DNA from: Bradyrhizobium sp. B124
GTDB lineage: Bacteria; Pseudomonadota; Alphaproteobacteria; Rhizobiales; Xanthobacteraceae
NCBI RefSeq assembly: GCF_038967635.1
Contig: NZ_CP152413.1
Coordinates: 2,666,001-2,730,000, forward strand
DNA length: 64,000 nt
Reading direction: 5' to 3'
In this document: positions 50,157-59,452 of the stretch, piece by piece
Numbering within the stretch: position 1 is the first letter of the stretch
Layout of the letters: every line of letters starts with the position of its first letter
Translations under genes and position numbers: made by a program
Notes under the pieces: generated by a model
The model's input: only the letters and a program-made list of their open reading frames with translations
Database searches by the model: none
What the model was told of the DNA's origin: nothing

Positions 50157-52661
50157 ATGACGATCATGACGGTCGACGCAACGCGTCGAGCGCAGAATGT
50201 TTCTGCATGTTCATTCGATGTTTTCGATACATTTCTGCTGCGCGCCTGCACGACGCCAGATGGCGTATTTGAAAGGGTTTTTCAGCTTTCTCGCATTGCT
50301 GAAAAATTTCCGAACATGTCCGTCAGTTTCGTTCAGCATCGAATCCAGGCTGAAGCGCGCGCGCGCAAGCTCGTGCTGGAGCGGTGCGGCTCCACTGAAG
50401 TGCGCATCGCCGACATCTATAAGTACTTTCCGTTCAGGCTGTTCGGCCTGAGCCGCGATGCGTTGGACGATCTCGCGCAGATCGAATTCGACGCCGAGCT
50501 CGAGCTGTGCCGCGCCAATCCGGAAATGCTCGAGCAATATCTGGACATGAAGCGCGGCGGCTTTCGCACTGGCTTCATTTCCGACACCTACTGGAACAGC
50601 GACCAGCTCGCGCAGCTGCTGCGCTCCTGCAGCCCGGGACTGAGCTGGGATTTCCTCTACGCATCCTGCGATCACGGCTCTAGCAAGAGCGAAGCGCTGT
50701 TCGAGACCTATCTCGCCGAGCAGGGCATCGATGCGGCAAGCTCGTTCCATGTCGGCGACAATCACAACGCCGATATCAAGGGCGCCCGCCGTCACGGCAT
50801 CCGACCGCGCTATTATCCGCAAGCCAGCGCGCCGCTGGCGTCGAGGTTTCAGCGCGAGACATCGATCTTCGAACTGCTGTGTCCCGATCAGCCGTCGCGG
50901 CTCGATGGCGGCGCGCGCACGCTGCGGCGCGCGGTGACGGCGCGCAGTGCTGAGCACTCTCCCGCCTTCAATCTCGGCGTGACCGTGCTCGGCCCGGTGA
51001 TGGCGGCGTTCGACGCCTTCATCGAAGCGCGGCGCGCTGCGCTGGCGTGCGATGGCGCGCGCGTTGCGATCGGATTCCTCGGCCGCGACGGTCTGCTGCC
51101 GTATCGCGTCTGGCAGGCAAGCCATGGCGAGACCGGCGCCTATGTCGAGATCAATCGTCGTGTCAGCCTGGTCGGATCCGCCGATACGCTCGAACCTCTC
51201 AGCGAGTTGTTGAGCCGGGTCGTCAAGATCGACGCGGCCACCTTTGTCAATATCGTCAAGGTGCAGCCGCCGGCGGTGATGAAGTTCTTTGCGCAATATC
51301 CCGACGGCATTGCGAGCGGCCGTGAACTCGCCGACGCCCTGCCCGATCTGATGGATCCGCGCGAGATTACCGACATCGCGGCCGGCGTGCGCGCGCGCCT
51401 GCTCGCTTATCTTCGGGCGACGATCGCGGATTTCGACGGCTGCACCGACCTGATCCTCGTCGACCTCGGCTACTCCGCAAGCGTACAGAAGTCGCTGCGG
51501 CGCATCTTCGATCGCGAGGGCATTCGCATTCGCCTGCATGGCGCCTACCTGCTGACGCTTGATGATGCCTTCGACGACATCGCCGACAACGACACCGCAG
51601 AGGGCCTGATCTCGGATCGCATCGTCACGCCGCATGTCAAGCGCATGCTGATCCGCAACGTCGCGTTGCTGGAGCAGCTTTGCTGTTCCGATGAAGGATC
51701 GGCGCGGGACTACCGCGGCGGCGAGGTGTTACGCGAGGGCGATCAGCGCCCGGCCGCTCAGCTGGCGCTGGCCAACGAGGTGCAATCCGGAACGCTGGCC
51801 TATGCGTCGCGCGTCCGCGAGCTTGCGCCGCACTATGCATTGCAGCCCGACGCCGATCCCGTCGTTGCGGCACGCTGGGCCGCCGCCGTGCTCGGGCGCC
51901 TGCTGCTGCTGCCCGACGATGATGAACTCGTGCTGCTCGGCGGCATCAAGCATGACGTCAACCTCGGCACGCAGGCGCTCACGCCGCTGCTCGACGCCGG
52001 CTTCATCAATGATTGCATCGTCGCCCGCGGCCTCTTGACCGCCTGCACGGCGCCGGCGCCGCCGATGTGGCTGGCAGGCAGCTTTGCCGCGTTGTCGCCC
52101 TCGCACGCCTACCTCTACACACTGTTCGGCGCCAATCGCCTACCGGCGAACGTGTTCGGCGAGGCGCAATGCGGGACGCTGCAGGTCGGCCTGTTCGGGC
52201 CGGACGGCCAGGCGTCGCTGGAAGCCGTCAGCGTCTATCATACCGGGCTCGGCGACCTCCGCCTGCGGATTCCATTGTCGCGCCGCATGGCGGTTGCGAC
52301 CATCGCGCTGCCGCTGGCAAAGCTCAGCCGCGCCGGGATGCTCCACGGCATCACGGTCCAGTACGGCGAGAGCGCGGCTAAGGCTGCGGAGAGTTCGAAC
52401 GTGAAGGCGATCGCCGAGGGACGGCTGATCGATGCCGGCCTGGAGCGAAGCGGCCGTCAGTTCCGCGCCACCACCGGGGACGGCATGCTGCTGATCCCGG
52501 TCGACGGCTTCGAGGACGATGTTGCGATCTACACCGTCGCGCTGACCGCCCTCGACCATGACCGCATCCTGGCGGTCGAGGACCGCGACGGTAACGGAGT
52601 CCCCTCGGCCACACTGACCTGGCGCAACGCCAGCGCTGCGCAGACAGCCAACGGCAGCTGA
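50157..52661 (+). CDS. Large HAD-domain protein, probable surface-glycan modification
   Basis: 834 residues from the ATG at 50157 (a TTG at 50151 is also possible). The N-terminal 230 residues are a HAD hydrolase: motif I SFDVFDTFLLR, motif II in GFISDTYW, the Lys in SSKSEALF and motif IV HVGDNHNADIKGARRHG. The rest has no known domain that I recognise; a central stretch (RVAIGFLGRDGLLPYRVWQA, LILVDLGYSASVQKSLRRIF) looks like a second Rossmann-type unit. Similar HAD proteins occur in polysaccharide and flagellin glycosylation clusters, and a formyltransferase follows, so glycan-related work is likely. The exact reaction is unknown. Confidence 0.75.
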   Translation: MTIMTVDATRRAQNVSACSFDVFDTFLLRACTTPDGVFERVFQLSRIAEKFPNMSVSFVQHRIQAEARARKLVLERCGSTEVRIADIYKYFPFRLFGLSRDALDDLAQIEFDAELELCRANPEMLEQYLDMKRGGFRTGFISDTYWNSDQLAQLLRSCSPGLSWDFLYASCDHGSSKSEALFETYLAEQGIDAASSFHVGDNHNADIKGARRHGIRPRYYPQASAPLASRFQRETSIFELLCPDQPSRLDGGARTLRRAVTARSAEHSPAFNLGVTVLGPVMAAFDAFIEARRAALACDGARVAIGFLGRDGLLPYRVWQASHGETGAYVEINRRVSLVGSADTLEPLSELLSRVVKIDAATFVNIVKVQPPAVMKFFAQYPDGIASGRELADALPDLMDPREITDIAAGVRARLLAYLRATIADFDGCTDLILVDLGYSASVQKSLRRIFDREGIRIRLHGAYLLTLDDAFDDIADNDTAEGLISDRIVTPHVKRMLIRNVALLEQLCCSDEGSARDYRGGEVLREGDQRPAAQLALANEVQSGTLAYASRVRELAPHYALQPDADPVVAARWAAAVLGRLLLLPDDDELVLLGGIKHDVNLGTQALTPLLDAGFINDCIVARGLLTACTAPAPPMWLAGSFAALSPSHAYLYTLFGANRLPANVFGEAQCGTLQVGLFGPDGQASLEAVSVYHTGLGDLRLRIPLSRRMAVATIALPLAKLSRAGMLHGITVQYGESAAKAAESSNVKAIAEGRLIDAGLERSGRQFRATTGDGMLLIPVDGFEDDVAIYTVALTALDHDRILAVEDRDGNGVPSATLTWRNASAAQTANGS

Positions 52662-52719
52662 TTTGTCCGCCTGATCTGGCCGCCCCGCTCGTAGAAGGTT
52701 AACGAGGGGTAATGCGGGC

Positions 52720-54078
52720 ATGATTTCGGCTGACACGGTGCAAGCGGACGGCTTGCAGACGAATTTCGACCAGTTGCTGGCGACCAACAACATCCGGATG
52801 AGCGCTGCACAGCGCCGGCGGCTCGCATGGCTGTCCGAACGGCTCGGACGCGCAACCGTCCACCAGGCCGGTACGGTGCCGGGGCGGGACCATGGCGTCA
52901 TCATCCTCGTCGAGCCGCCGAGCGGCCCCGCCGCCGAAATACTCTACCGGTCGCTTCGCGCCGATTGTGCGGTCGTGATCCCCTTCGGCGAGAATCCCGC
53001 CTTCGATTTCCTGAAGTCCAAGCTGACCGACTTCGGAACCGTCGGGCCGAGCTTCGACGGCCCGCACGAGATGTGGTGGGGCGGTCTCACCTGGCGCCCG
53101 ATCGCGCCCGCGGAAGGTGCCCGATCCGAGGCAGCGCTGCGCGTGGTCTCCTGCTATCCCCGCGCCTGCGGCGACGATCATGCCCGCGCGCTGCAAGAGA
53201 AGCTGGCCGAATTCGAGATCGCCGCCGACGTCGTGCCGATCGACACGGCCGACGGCGCGCACATGCAGGCGTCGGAGAAATCCGCCTTCTTGCTGCGGAT
53301 GTGGCAGGAGCATCGCGAGCCGCTGCTCTTCATAGAGGCCGATGCAGCGCTCAGCGAACCGCCACTGCTGCCGTCATCCCTCGCATGCGACATCGCACTC
53401 CACAAGTGGAACCGGTGGGAGATGTCGGCGCGCACGCTCTATCTCGGCCGGACTCCGGCCGCCGAAGCGCTGCTGCGCAACTGGCATCACATCGCGACCG
53501 CCTATCCCGCGGTCTGGGAGGGCTACCTGCTCGACCAGGCCTGGAGCCTGACGTCGTCGCAGATGGCGGTCGACACCGCGTGGCTGCCGCGCTCGTACCA
53601 TGCGCCTGCTGAAGATGCCGGCACACCCCGCCACACCACGGTCGTCCACAATCTGCCGACCGACAACAGCGACCTTGGGCCCGATGCCGAATTCGGCGTC
53701 ACGATGCGGGCCGCGCGGCGCGCCAGCCGCAGCGGCGGCCGCGACGCCATGATCGTAATCAAGTCGCCGGCCTCCTCGAACAACGCGATCACCGTGATCA
53801 TGCGCGACATCGCGACCAGCGACGCGCGCGAAATGGCTGCCAGCATCGAGGCGGTCACCGGCGCGTTCGCCGCCGATTGCGGCGGGTTCGGCCGGCTCGA
53901 GCTCGCGCTTTGCCCCTGGCAGGACGATATCCGCGCGGCGAAATCGGCGGCCGCCAGCGCGAACAACCGGATCATCGAGATTGCGCCCTGGCAGGCATTG
54001 CCGGCCGATCTGTTCCGCACCGTGGGTCAATCCCGCGATGCCGGCAGCGTCCTCGTCATGACCGGGCAGCGCGGCTGA
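52720..54078 (+). CDS. Unknown protein, possibly glycosyltransferase-like
   Basis: 452 residues. A central part reads RVVSCYPRACGDDHARALQE, then EPLLFIEADAALSEPPLLPS and DIALHKWNRWEMSARTLYLG, followed by LLRNWHHIATAYPAVWEGYL; an acidic ADAAL turn at the end of a beta-strand and the order of blocks are reminiscent of GT-A-type glycosyltransferases, but without clear motif matches. N- and C-terminal parts are not recognised. It lies 58 bases after the HAD gene and 39 before the formyltransferase gene, so the three are probably one operon. Treat the glycosyltransferase idea as a hypothesis. Confidence 0.6.
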   Translation: MISADTVQADGLQTNFDQLLATNNIRMSAAQRRRLAWLSERLGRATVHQAGTVPGRDHGVIILVEPPSGPAAEILYRSLRADCAVVIPFGENPAFDFLKSKLTDFGTVGPSFDGPHEMWWGGLTWRPIAPAEGARSEAALRVVSCYPRACGDDHARALQEKLAEFEIAADVVPIDTADGAHMQASEKSAFLLRMWQEHREPLLFIEADAALSEPPLLPSSLACDIALHKWNRWEMSARTLYLGRTPAAEALLRNWHHIATAYPAVWEGYLLDQAWSLTSSQMAVDTAWLPRSYHAPAEDAGTPRHTTVVHNLPTDNSDLGPDAEFGVTMRAARRASRSGGRDAMIVIKSPASSNNAITVIMRDIATSDAREMAASIEAVTGAFAADCGGFGRLELALCPWQDDIRAAKSAAASANNRIIEIAPWQALPADLFRTVGQSRDAGSVLVMTGQRG

Positions 54079-54117
54079 AACGACACAATAACCAGGCAAG
54101 AGAAGGACATCGACATC

Positions 54118-54840
54118 ATGAAAACCATCATCCTTCTCACCGGCGTCGCCGACCAGCAATTCGCGCTCACCGAGCTGTTGAAGGCGCACAATCCGGCGCT
54201 GTCGTTCCGCTGCGCGGTGACGGCCGAGGACCTCGCGGCGATCGAGCCCGAGGTATTGCGCGAGGCCCGGCTGCTGGCGTTCACCACCAGCGTCATCGTG
54301 ACTGAAACCATCCTGGCGGCGCTCGGCCACGGCGCCTATAATTTCCACCCCGGCCCGCCGCAATATCCCGGCTGGGCGCCGGCGCATTTCGCGCTCTATG
54401 ACGGTGCACGCACGTTCGGCGCGACGGCCCATGTGATGGCCGCGCGCGTCGATTCCGGCCCGATCGTCGGAGTCGAGTCCTTCATCATTCCCGACAAGAT
54501 CAGCGTGCGCGGGCTCGAGCAGATCGCCTATGTGCGGCTTGCCCATCTGTTCTGGCGGATGTCGCGCGATCTCGCATGCGATCCCTCGTCGCTGCAAGAA
54601 CTGGAGATCGCCTGGTGCGGCATCAAGAGCACCCGGCAGATGTACCGCGACATGTGCGAGCTTCCCGCCGGCATCAGCGCCGGCGAACTGGCCCGCCGGA
54701 TCCGCGCCTTCCACGACGACTTCCGCGCCATCCCGCTGACCGTCTCCGTACACAGCATCCGCTTCGAGCTGGCGACGACCGCCACGCAGGCGCCCGAGGC
54801 ACCGCAGGTGGTCTCACCGCCGCTCGCTGCTGCCTCCTGA
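54118..54840 (+). CDS. Formyltransferase-family protein (sugar N-formyltransferase-like)
   Basis: 240 residues with the formyl transferase N-terminal fold. Key residues of the family are in NFHPGPPQYPGWAPAHFALY (His with Asn two residues before it) and in the later Asp of AARVDSGPIVGVESF; the active triad Asn-His-Asp of 10-formyl-tetrahydrofolate enzymes is thus visible. It lacks the C-terminal domain of methionyl-tRNA formyltransferase, which fits sugar N-formyltransferases and related short proteins. It would use N10-formyl-THF to formylate an amino sugar or similar group. Last gene of the HAD/unknown/formyltransferase set beside the flagellar genes. Confidence 0.85.
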   Translation: MKTIILLTGVADQQFALTELLKAHNPALSFRCAVTAEDLAAIEPEVLREARLLAFTTSVIVTETILAALGHGAYNFHPGPPQYPGWAPAHFALYDGARTFGATAHVMAARVDSGPIVGVESFIIPDKISVRGLEQIAYVRLAHLFWRMSRDLACDPSSLQELEIAWCGIKSTRQMYRDMCELPAGISAGELARRIRAFHDDFRAIPLTVSVHSIRFELATTATQAPEAPQVVSPPLAAAS

Positions 54841-54932
54841 AGCGCGACGAGATCAGGTTGAAGCATCACCGCGCTTGCGCTGTTTAGGCATGATCCTTTC
54901 GGAAAGGCGCGCCACACCTCTCTGGATCATAC
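54841..54932. repeat. Dispersed rhizobial intergenic repeat
   Basis: AGCGCGACGAGATCAGGTTG, then ATCACCGCGCTTGCGC, then GCATGATCC (54888-54896) with its inverted partner GGATCATAC (54924-54932), enclosing TTTCGGAAAGGCGCGCCACA. I recognise this layout as a common Bradyrhizobium/rhizobial intergenic element. It fills the gap between convergent formyltransferase and cyclase genes and its hairpin may act as a terminator for both. Confidence 0.75.
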
Positions 54933-54933
54933 T

Positions 54934-57900
54934 TTAATGCCGCCAGGGCTCTCCCTGGGGATCGGCAAGCATTCCGTTCACGAGCGCTTCGGCCCGATGC
55001 AGCAGCGGCTTCGTGCCACTGCTCGATGCAATCGCAATCGCTGCGCGCAACTTATGCAGAATGGAAGTCCTGTCGTTCTCGTTTGACGCCGGCGATACCG
55101 TCGCCTCTGCGAACAGCGCCTCGGCTTCGAGGCCGGAGAATCCTTGCTGCCGCGCGGTATTCCGAGCCTCTCGCAGCATGTTCAGCGCAGCCTGCACGTC
55201 GCCGAGCCGACTGAGAGCGAGTGCCAAATAGATCGAGGTACGTAGCACGATCGAGGTATAGCTCACCGACCTGGCGACCTCTCGGGCTTCGAGAAGCGTA
55301 ACCCGCGCGTCTGAGAGACGTCCCTGTTCCAGATAGGCAATACCGAGATGGCAGGTGATGACCGGCACAAAGAGGCGAATTCCATACTTTTGTGTAATGG
55401 CAAAAGCGTCCTCCAGGATCGCCGCTGCTTCGCCAGGATTGCCCCGCCCGAGCGCCAGACAACCGCCGCTATAGCCCGCGCCAACGCGATCAAATGGCCT
55501 GTTGCTCTCATTGGCGATTGCTGACGCGCGTTGATGAAACTCGGTCCCGGTATCAATTTCTCCCAAGGTCGTGTGGGTCACGCTCTTCATCATGCAGGAC
55601 AGCAGCTCCAGGGTTTTCGGCGTCGTCCCAGGCGGCGCGCTGGCATCCGGCCCGGACAGGCGGAGGCACGCCTGTCCCAGCATCTGCTCTGCGTCGCGAT
55701 AACGCCCGGCAATGAAATAGGCTTGGCCAAGGCTGTATTGAGCGAGGTTGAGCCAACCGGGATTGCCCCACTCTGCCGCCAAGCGAGCAACCTCCTCGCC
55801 GGTTTCGATGGCCTCGATCGGCGTGCCGTAGAAGTTCTGCGCCCCCGACCTGACCGCCATCGCCGCGACCTTCCGCCCGATATCATCAATCGCGTTGGCG
55901 CGTCCCTCCGCGTCCCTTCCAAGGTCGAACCACTCGGCGACCTTGCCTGCGCTCATGAAGGCCGTGCGCGCCTCGATGCGAAGGTCGACCGCATCCGCTT
56001 CGCGCGAGCGAGCGAACGGCGTCTTGTCGAGCGCGGTCATCGCGATCTCGAAGTAGTTGGCTGCGTCGGCAAATGCCGATCTTGCCAGGCTCTTCCGCGC
56101 CGCAGTTCGGCCGTAGCTGAAAGCTTTCTGCCAGTCCTTTGCTCGCATTGCGTGATAGCAGAGCCTGTTCGGCTCATCATGCCAGCTTCCACTGCCCTCC
56201 AACGTCGCAAGAATGCGTGCGTGGACACCTTCACGCACTTTTTCGACCATCGAGTCGTAGATGACCTGGCGGACCATCTCGTGCGGAAACTCGAGCAATC
56301 GATCCGGCTCGATATCGATCTTCACCAGAAACTCCGAGCGGTCGAGAACCGCCAGGCAGCGCTGCAGCACGGGTTCGGGGAGGCCCGACGCCTCGCGCAG
56401 GATAGCTTCCGTCGCGCGGGGGCCTAGCGCTGCCGCTATCTGTAACAGGGAGCGCTCCTCCCTCGATACCCGATCCAGACGCGCTGCGATCACGCCCTGG
56501 ATGCTGCTCGGAATTCCGAGATCGCCGACCGGACGCGCCAGCGCCAGATCGCCCCAATGCCCCCGCAGAATCCCGCTGTCCTTGAGGCCCCGGCAGACCT
56601 CTTCAATGAAGAGCGGCACGCTGGCCGTATGAAGCACGACGCGGCTCTTCAAATCGGCCATGTTCGCGGACCGCCCCAAGATGTCGTCCAGCATCTCCCG
56701 TCCTGCGTCCTCGCCGAGCGAACGCAACGCCGCAATTTCAGCGTTACAGCGCGCAACCCAATCCGGCATTCCGTTCGGCCTGCTGGTCAGAAGCACAAGA
56801 AGCCCGGGTACCTGCTGCGAAGCGAGTGCCGCCATGACGGTCTCGCTCGCGCGGTCGATCCAGTGCAGATCCTCGATGAGGATCACCGTGCGTCGGCGAA
56901 CAACAAGGCTTTCAACAATCGCACAGCATGCTTCGCTGATCGTGCGGCCGCGCGCGTGCGGCTCCAACTCGCCCCATTCAGGATCCGATATCGAACGGTC
57001 CAGCACCGCGTCGATGGCCGAGCGCTGAACCCCTGTTAGGCGTGTCAGGACGTCAGTGTCGGCCGCCGTGCCCTCCAGGATCGAGAGCATCAGGGCCTTT
57101 AGCGTACTGAACGGCGCGCCTTGAAGATTTGGGCTGCATTCGGCGTGGAACGGTAGCCAGCCCTCCCGGGTGAGCTCATCGACGAACTCGTGCACCAGCC
57201 GCGATTTCCCGATACCGGGGTCACCAATCAAGAGCGCCGTTTGCCGGTTCGGGCCGGCGTCCTGCGCCAATCGCCTGAGCAGCGCGGTCTCATTCAGCCG
57301 GTTGACGAACCGCGCAACGCTTCGTGCCCTGCGTACCCGCCAACTGGAGACGTCGGTTGCACCCGTCACGCGATAGATCGGCAAAGCCTCACTAAACCCT
57401 TTGAGCTGCCTGCGTCCGAGAAACTCGAACTGAACGTTACCTTCAGCGAGCTTCTGGCAGGCTTCGGATGCGTAGATCTGATTCGGTCCAGCAGCCGCTT
57501 CGAGGCGCGCGGCCAGATGCTGTGCGGCGCCCCCGATCTCATAAACCTTGGAATATTCGCTGGCGACCATGTAGGCCACGACACGCCCCGAATGGAGCCC
57601 GACCCGAACCTGGAGCCCCGAATCGCCCAAAGCGGCGACGCGTCGAACGAGCTCGATCGCAGCATGGCACGCAAGCGGCGCGTGGTTGTCATCAGCAATC
57701 GGGGCGCCAAATACCGCGGCGAGCCCATCACCCAATTCCTTGCTGACGATTCCGCCAAACTGGCGCACCGCGCCGCGCATGGCGGCCAGGGCCGGCTCCA
57801 GGCGGGAGACCGCCTCTTCCGGATCCAGGTCTGCTACGAGCCCCGTGGAGTCGACCACGTCGGCGCGAAGGATCGTCACAAATCGCTGTTCGCTGTCGGG

Positions 57901-57987
57901 ATCGACGCGCTTGGCTACGGCGGCACCGCATTGGGCGCACCAATTGTCGTTCGCTCCGATCGTCGATTGGCATGCAAAGCAAAGCAT
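54934..57987 (-). CDS. Adenylate/guanylate cyclase-ATPase-TPR signalling protein
   Basis: About 1017 residues. The N-terminus has a zinc ribbon (Cys3, Cys6, Cys17, Cys20 in CFAC and CAQC). A class III cyclase domain follows: RADVVDSTG with metal-binding Asp43, SKELGDGLAAVFG with Asp87, and VRVGLHSGRV. After residue 220 comes a large ATPase (Walker A GDPGIGKS at 255-262, Walker B VILIEDLHWID), and the last 400 residues are helical TPR-like repeats. This cyclase-ATPase-TPR layout is common in Bradyrhizobium. Both metal Asp residues are present, so cyclase activity is possible. A TTG at 57999 would add four residues. Confidence 0.92.
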   Translation of the reverse strand: MLCFACQSTIGANDNWCAQCGAAVAKRVDPDSEQRFVTILRADVVDSTGLVADLDPEEAVSRLEPALAAMRGAVRQFGGIVSKELGDGLAAVFGAPIADDNHAPLACHAAIELVRRVAALGDSGLQVRVGLHSGRVVAYMVASEYSKVYEIGGAAQHLAARLEAAAGPNQIYASEACQKLAEGNVQFEFLGRRQLKGFSEALPIYRVTGATDVSSWRVRRARSVARFVNRLNETALLRRLAQDAGPNRQTALLIGDPGIGKSRLVHEFVDELTREGWLPFHAECSPNLQGAPFSTLKALMLSILEGTAADTDVLTRLTGVQRSAIDAVLDRSISDPEWGELEPHARGRTISEACCAIVESLVVRRRTVILIEDLHWIDRASETVMAALASQQVPGLLVLLTSRPNGMPDWVARCNAEIAALRSLGEDAGREMLDDILGRSANMADLKSRVVLHTASVPLFIEEVCRGLKDSGILRGHWGDLALARPVGDLGIPSSIQGVIAARLDRVSREERSLLQIAAALGPRATEAILREASGLPEPVLQRCLAVLDRSEFLVKIDIEPDRLLEFPHEMVRQVIYDSMVEKVREGVHARILATLEGSGSWHDEPNRLCYHAMRAKDWQKAFSYGRTAARKSLARSAFADAANYFEIAMTALDKTPFARSREADAVDLRIEARTAFMSAGKVAEWFDLGRDAEGRANAIDDIGRKVAAMAVRSGAQNFYGTPIEAIETGEEVARLAAEWGNPGWLNLAQYSLGQAYFIAGRYRDAEQMLGQACLRLSGPDASAPPGTTPKTLELLSCMMKSVTHTTLGEIDTGTEFHQRASAIANESNRPFDRVGAGYSGGCLALGRGNPGEAAAILEDAFAITQKYGIRLFVPVITCHLGIAYLEQGRLSDARVTLLEAREVARSVSYTSIVLRTSIYLALALSRLGDVQAALNMLREARNTARQQGFSGLEAEALFAEATVSPASNENDRTSILHKLRAAIAIASSSGTKPLLHRAEALVNGMLADPQGEPWRH

Positions 57988-58280
57988 TCCTGCTCTCAAA
58001 GGCTGCTGCGGTCTCGCCAGCTCAGCATCCCGGTGAGCAGCTTAGAGTAGAGATTACCCATCGGGACATGCTTATCAATCCGGACGTGCAGTCCGTCTGC
58101 ACCCGCGCCAACCCGAGAGGTTGCTCAACTGGACGAAATACAGTCTTGAGTGGTAGGTCGAGACGCGAGAAATCAAACGGCGCAACTCGAGCCGTGCGAC
58201 AGATTTCGTTCGACGTCCCCCGCGTTGCATAACTTATGTATAGCCAGAACAAGCCAAAGTTGTAATGAAAGGGAAATCCT

Positions 58281-58769
58281 ATGGGCGGAAGAGTATACAA
58301 TAACCAGCAGTTCAAAGATCATATCAACGCGCACTACTATCCTTTGGACAACATGATCAAGAGCGTCGCTATACTTAAGGCGTCGGATCTCATCGACATC
58401 GAGACGCTGGAATATGGTCAATACCAGCCGATCCTGTCGCCCAGGCACCAGTGGCCGGGCGGGAGCGGCAAGCTGTGGCAGAAGGAGATGGGCAAGGCGC
58501 GCCTTGACCTTGCCACTCAAGCAAGCACCGCAGCCCTCTCCAAGGACGAGGCCGGCGTCGTACCGCTGACGAAATGCGCGCTGATGGATGCCGCCGTCCG
58601 CAAGTGCTTCAACTCCCAACCTCCGATCCCGATGAAGATCGATGTGAAGGAGAAGGACAAGAATGCGCCGAACGCCGATCGACACGACATTCTACTGACC
58701 TGGGAGCACGCCAACGGCGACAATCAGCCGCCAACGCTGCTGCTGCTGACGATGGTCTGCCCGGCCTGA
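58281..58769 (+). CDS. Protein of unknown function
   Basis: 162 residues beginning MGGRVYNNQQFKDHINAHYY, without signal peptide or membrane helix. A Trp-rich stretch (RHQWPGGSGKLWQKEMGKAR) and a Cys pair (KCALMDAAVRKCF) are the only strong features; the end is DILLTWEHANGDNQPPTLLL. I recognise no family. It is divergent from the cyclase gene with 293 bases between starts. AAAGGGAAA precedes the ATG. Nearby genes give no clear clue. Confidence 0.65.
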   Translation: MGGRVYNNQQFKDHINAHYYPLDNMIKSVAILKASDLIDIETLEYGQYQPILSPRHQWPGGSGKLWQKEMGKARLDLATQASTAALSKDEAGVVPLTKCALMDAAVRKCFNSQPPIPMKIDVKEKDKNAPNADRHDILLTWEHANGDNQPPTLLLLTMVCPA

Positions 58770-58875
58770 TCCGCGATCGCAGGCGGCACTTTCCGCGCGA
58801 CGGTATTGCACCTCACGCGGCTGCCTGCTGGCAGCCGCATCAACCTTGGCCCACCGCCGATGCCGTGGGGATGAT

Positions 58876-59079
58876 CTATGACGCCGGGCGGCGCTGCTGC
58901 AACAGCGCCCTCACCGCACGCTCCGCGGCGCGAGCGGAGCCGAAATAGCCTCCGTCGAGGCCATCAAAGGCGCGATCCGAGGAGAAGAAGCAGAAGCCTC
59001 TGGCGTCGCTGACGACAATACCCGCGGTTCGATCCGATACTTCGATGACGTAAGCTTGGGACATATGGGCTTGGGACAT
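58876..59079 (-). CDS. Small conserved protein of unknown function
   Basis: 67 residues, starting MSQAHMSQAYVIEVSDRTAG. The MSQA lead is duplicated because a GACATGGGCTT-like unit is repeated at the start (forward strand GGGCTTGGGACAT near 59067), so translation could begin at either Met. The later part, FCFFSSDRAFDGLDGGYFGS, is of a type found widely in Bradyrhizobium as an unnamed protein. A basic end (RALLQQRRPAS) follows. No operon partner. Confidence 0.65.
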   Translation of the reverse strand: MSQAHMSQAYVIEVSDRTAGIVVSDARGFCFFSSDRAFDGLDGGYFGSARAAERAVRALLQQRRPAS

Positions 59080-59452
59080 GCGTGCTCGATCGCCGGATGA
59101 CGGCGCTCCTGTCTGATTGTCGGGTGCTTTGGATTTTTCTTAAGCGATCAACAACAGACGCCGGTCGCCGCCGAGACGCAGCGATGCTGCATGCGGCTTC
59201 GCATGTCGGACATCAAGCTGCGGTGGTAATGTCTCATGGCAGTGACCTTGAACAACGCGGGTTAGCGCGGATCAATATCCGGCCGAATCGCACCGCGGTC
59301 AATGAAATGACCGACCAAAGATCACGGCCCGGCGCGATGCCTCATTCGCGACGACCGGGAAAACAGCATGGTTTTGGTGATGACGGTCGCGGTCCGCCGA
59401 ATTGGCCGACCTTGGCCGGGTACCGTGCGTCCTGGTGCCCGGCCGCGCTCGC
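59080..59452. other. 373-base region with no supported gene
   Basis: Between the divergent small unknown gene and the end of the fatty acid transporter gene. Open frames here (for example 59082-59474 on the plus strand) have no start signal and an Arg-rich composition typical of chance frames. No strong hairpin, repeat or tRNA was seen. Confidence 0.5.

Noticed and set aside
53374..54753. 459-residue minus-strand frame across the glycan-type genes
   Set aside because: It crosses two plus-strand genes and their gap; the formyltransferase motifs are on the plus strand.
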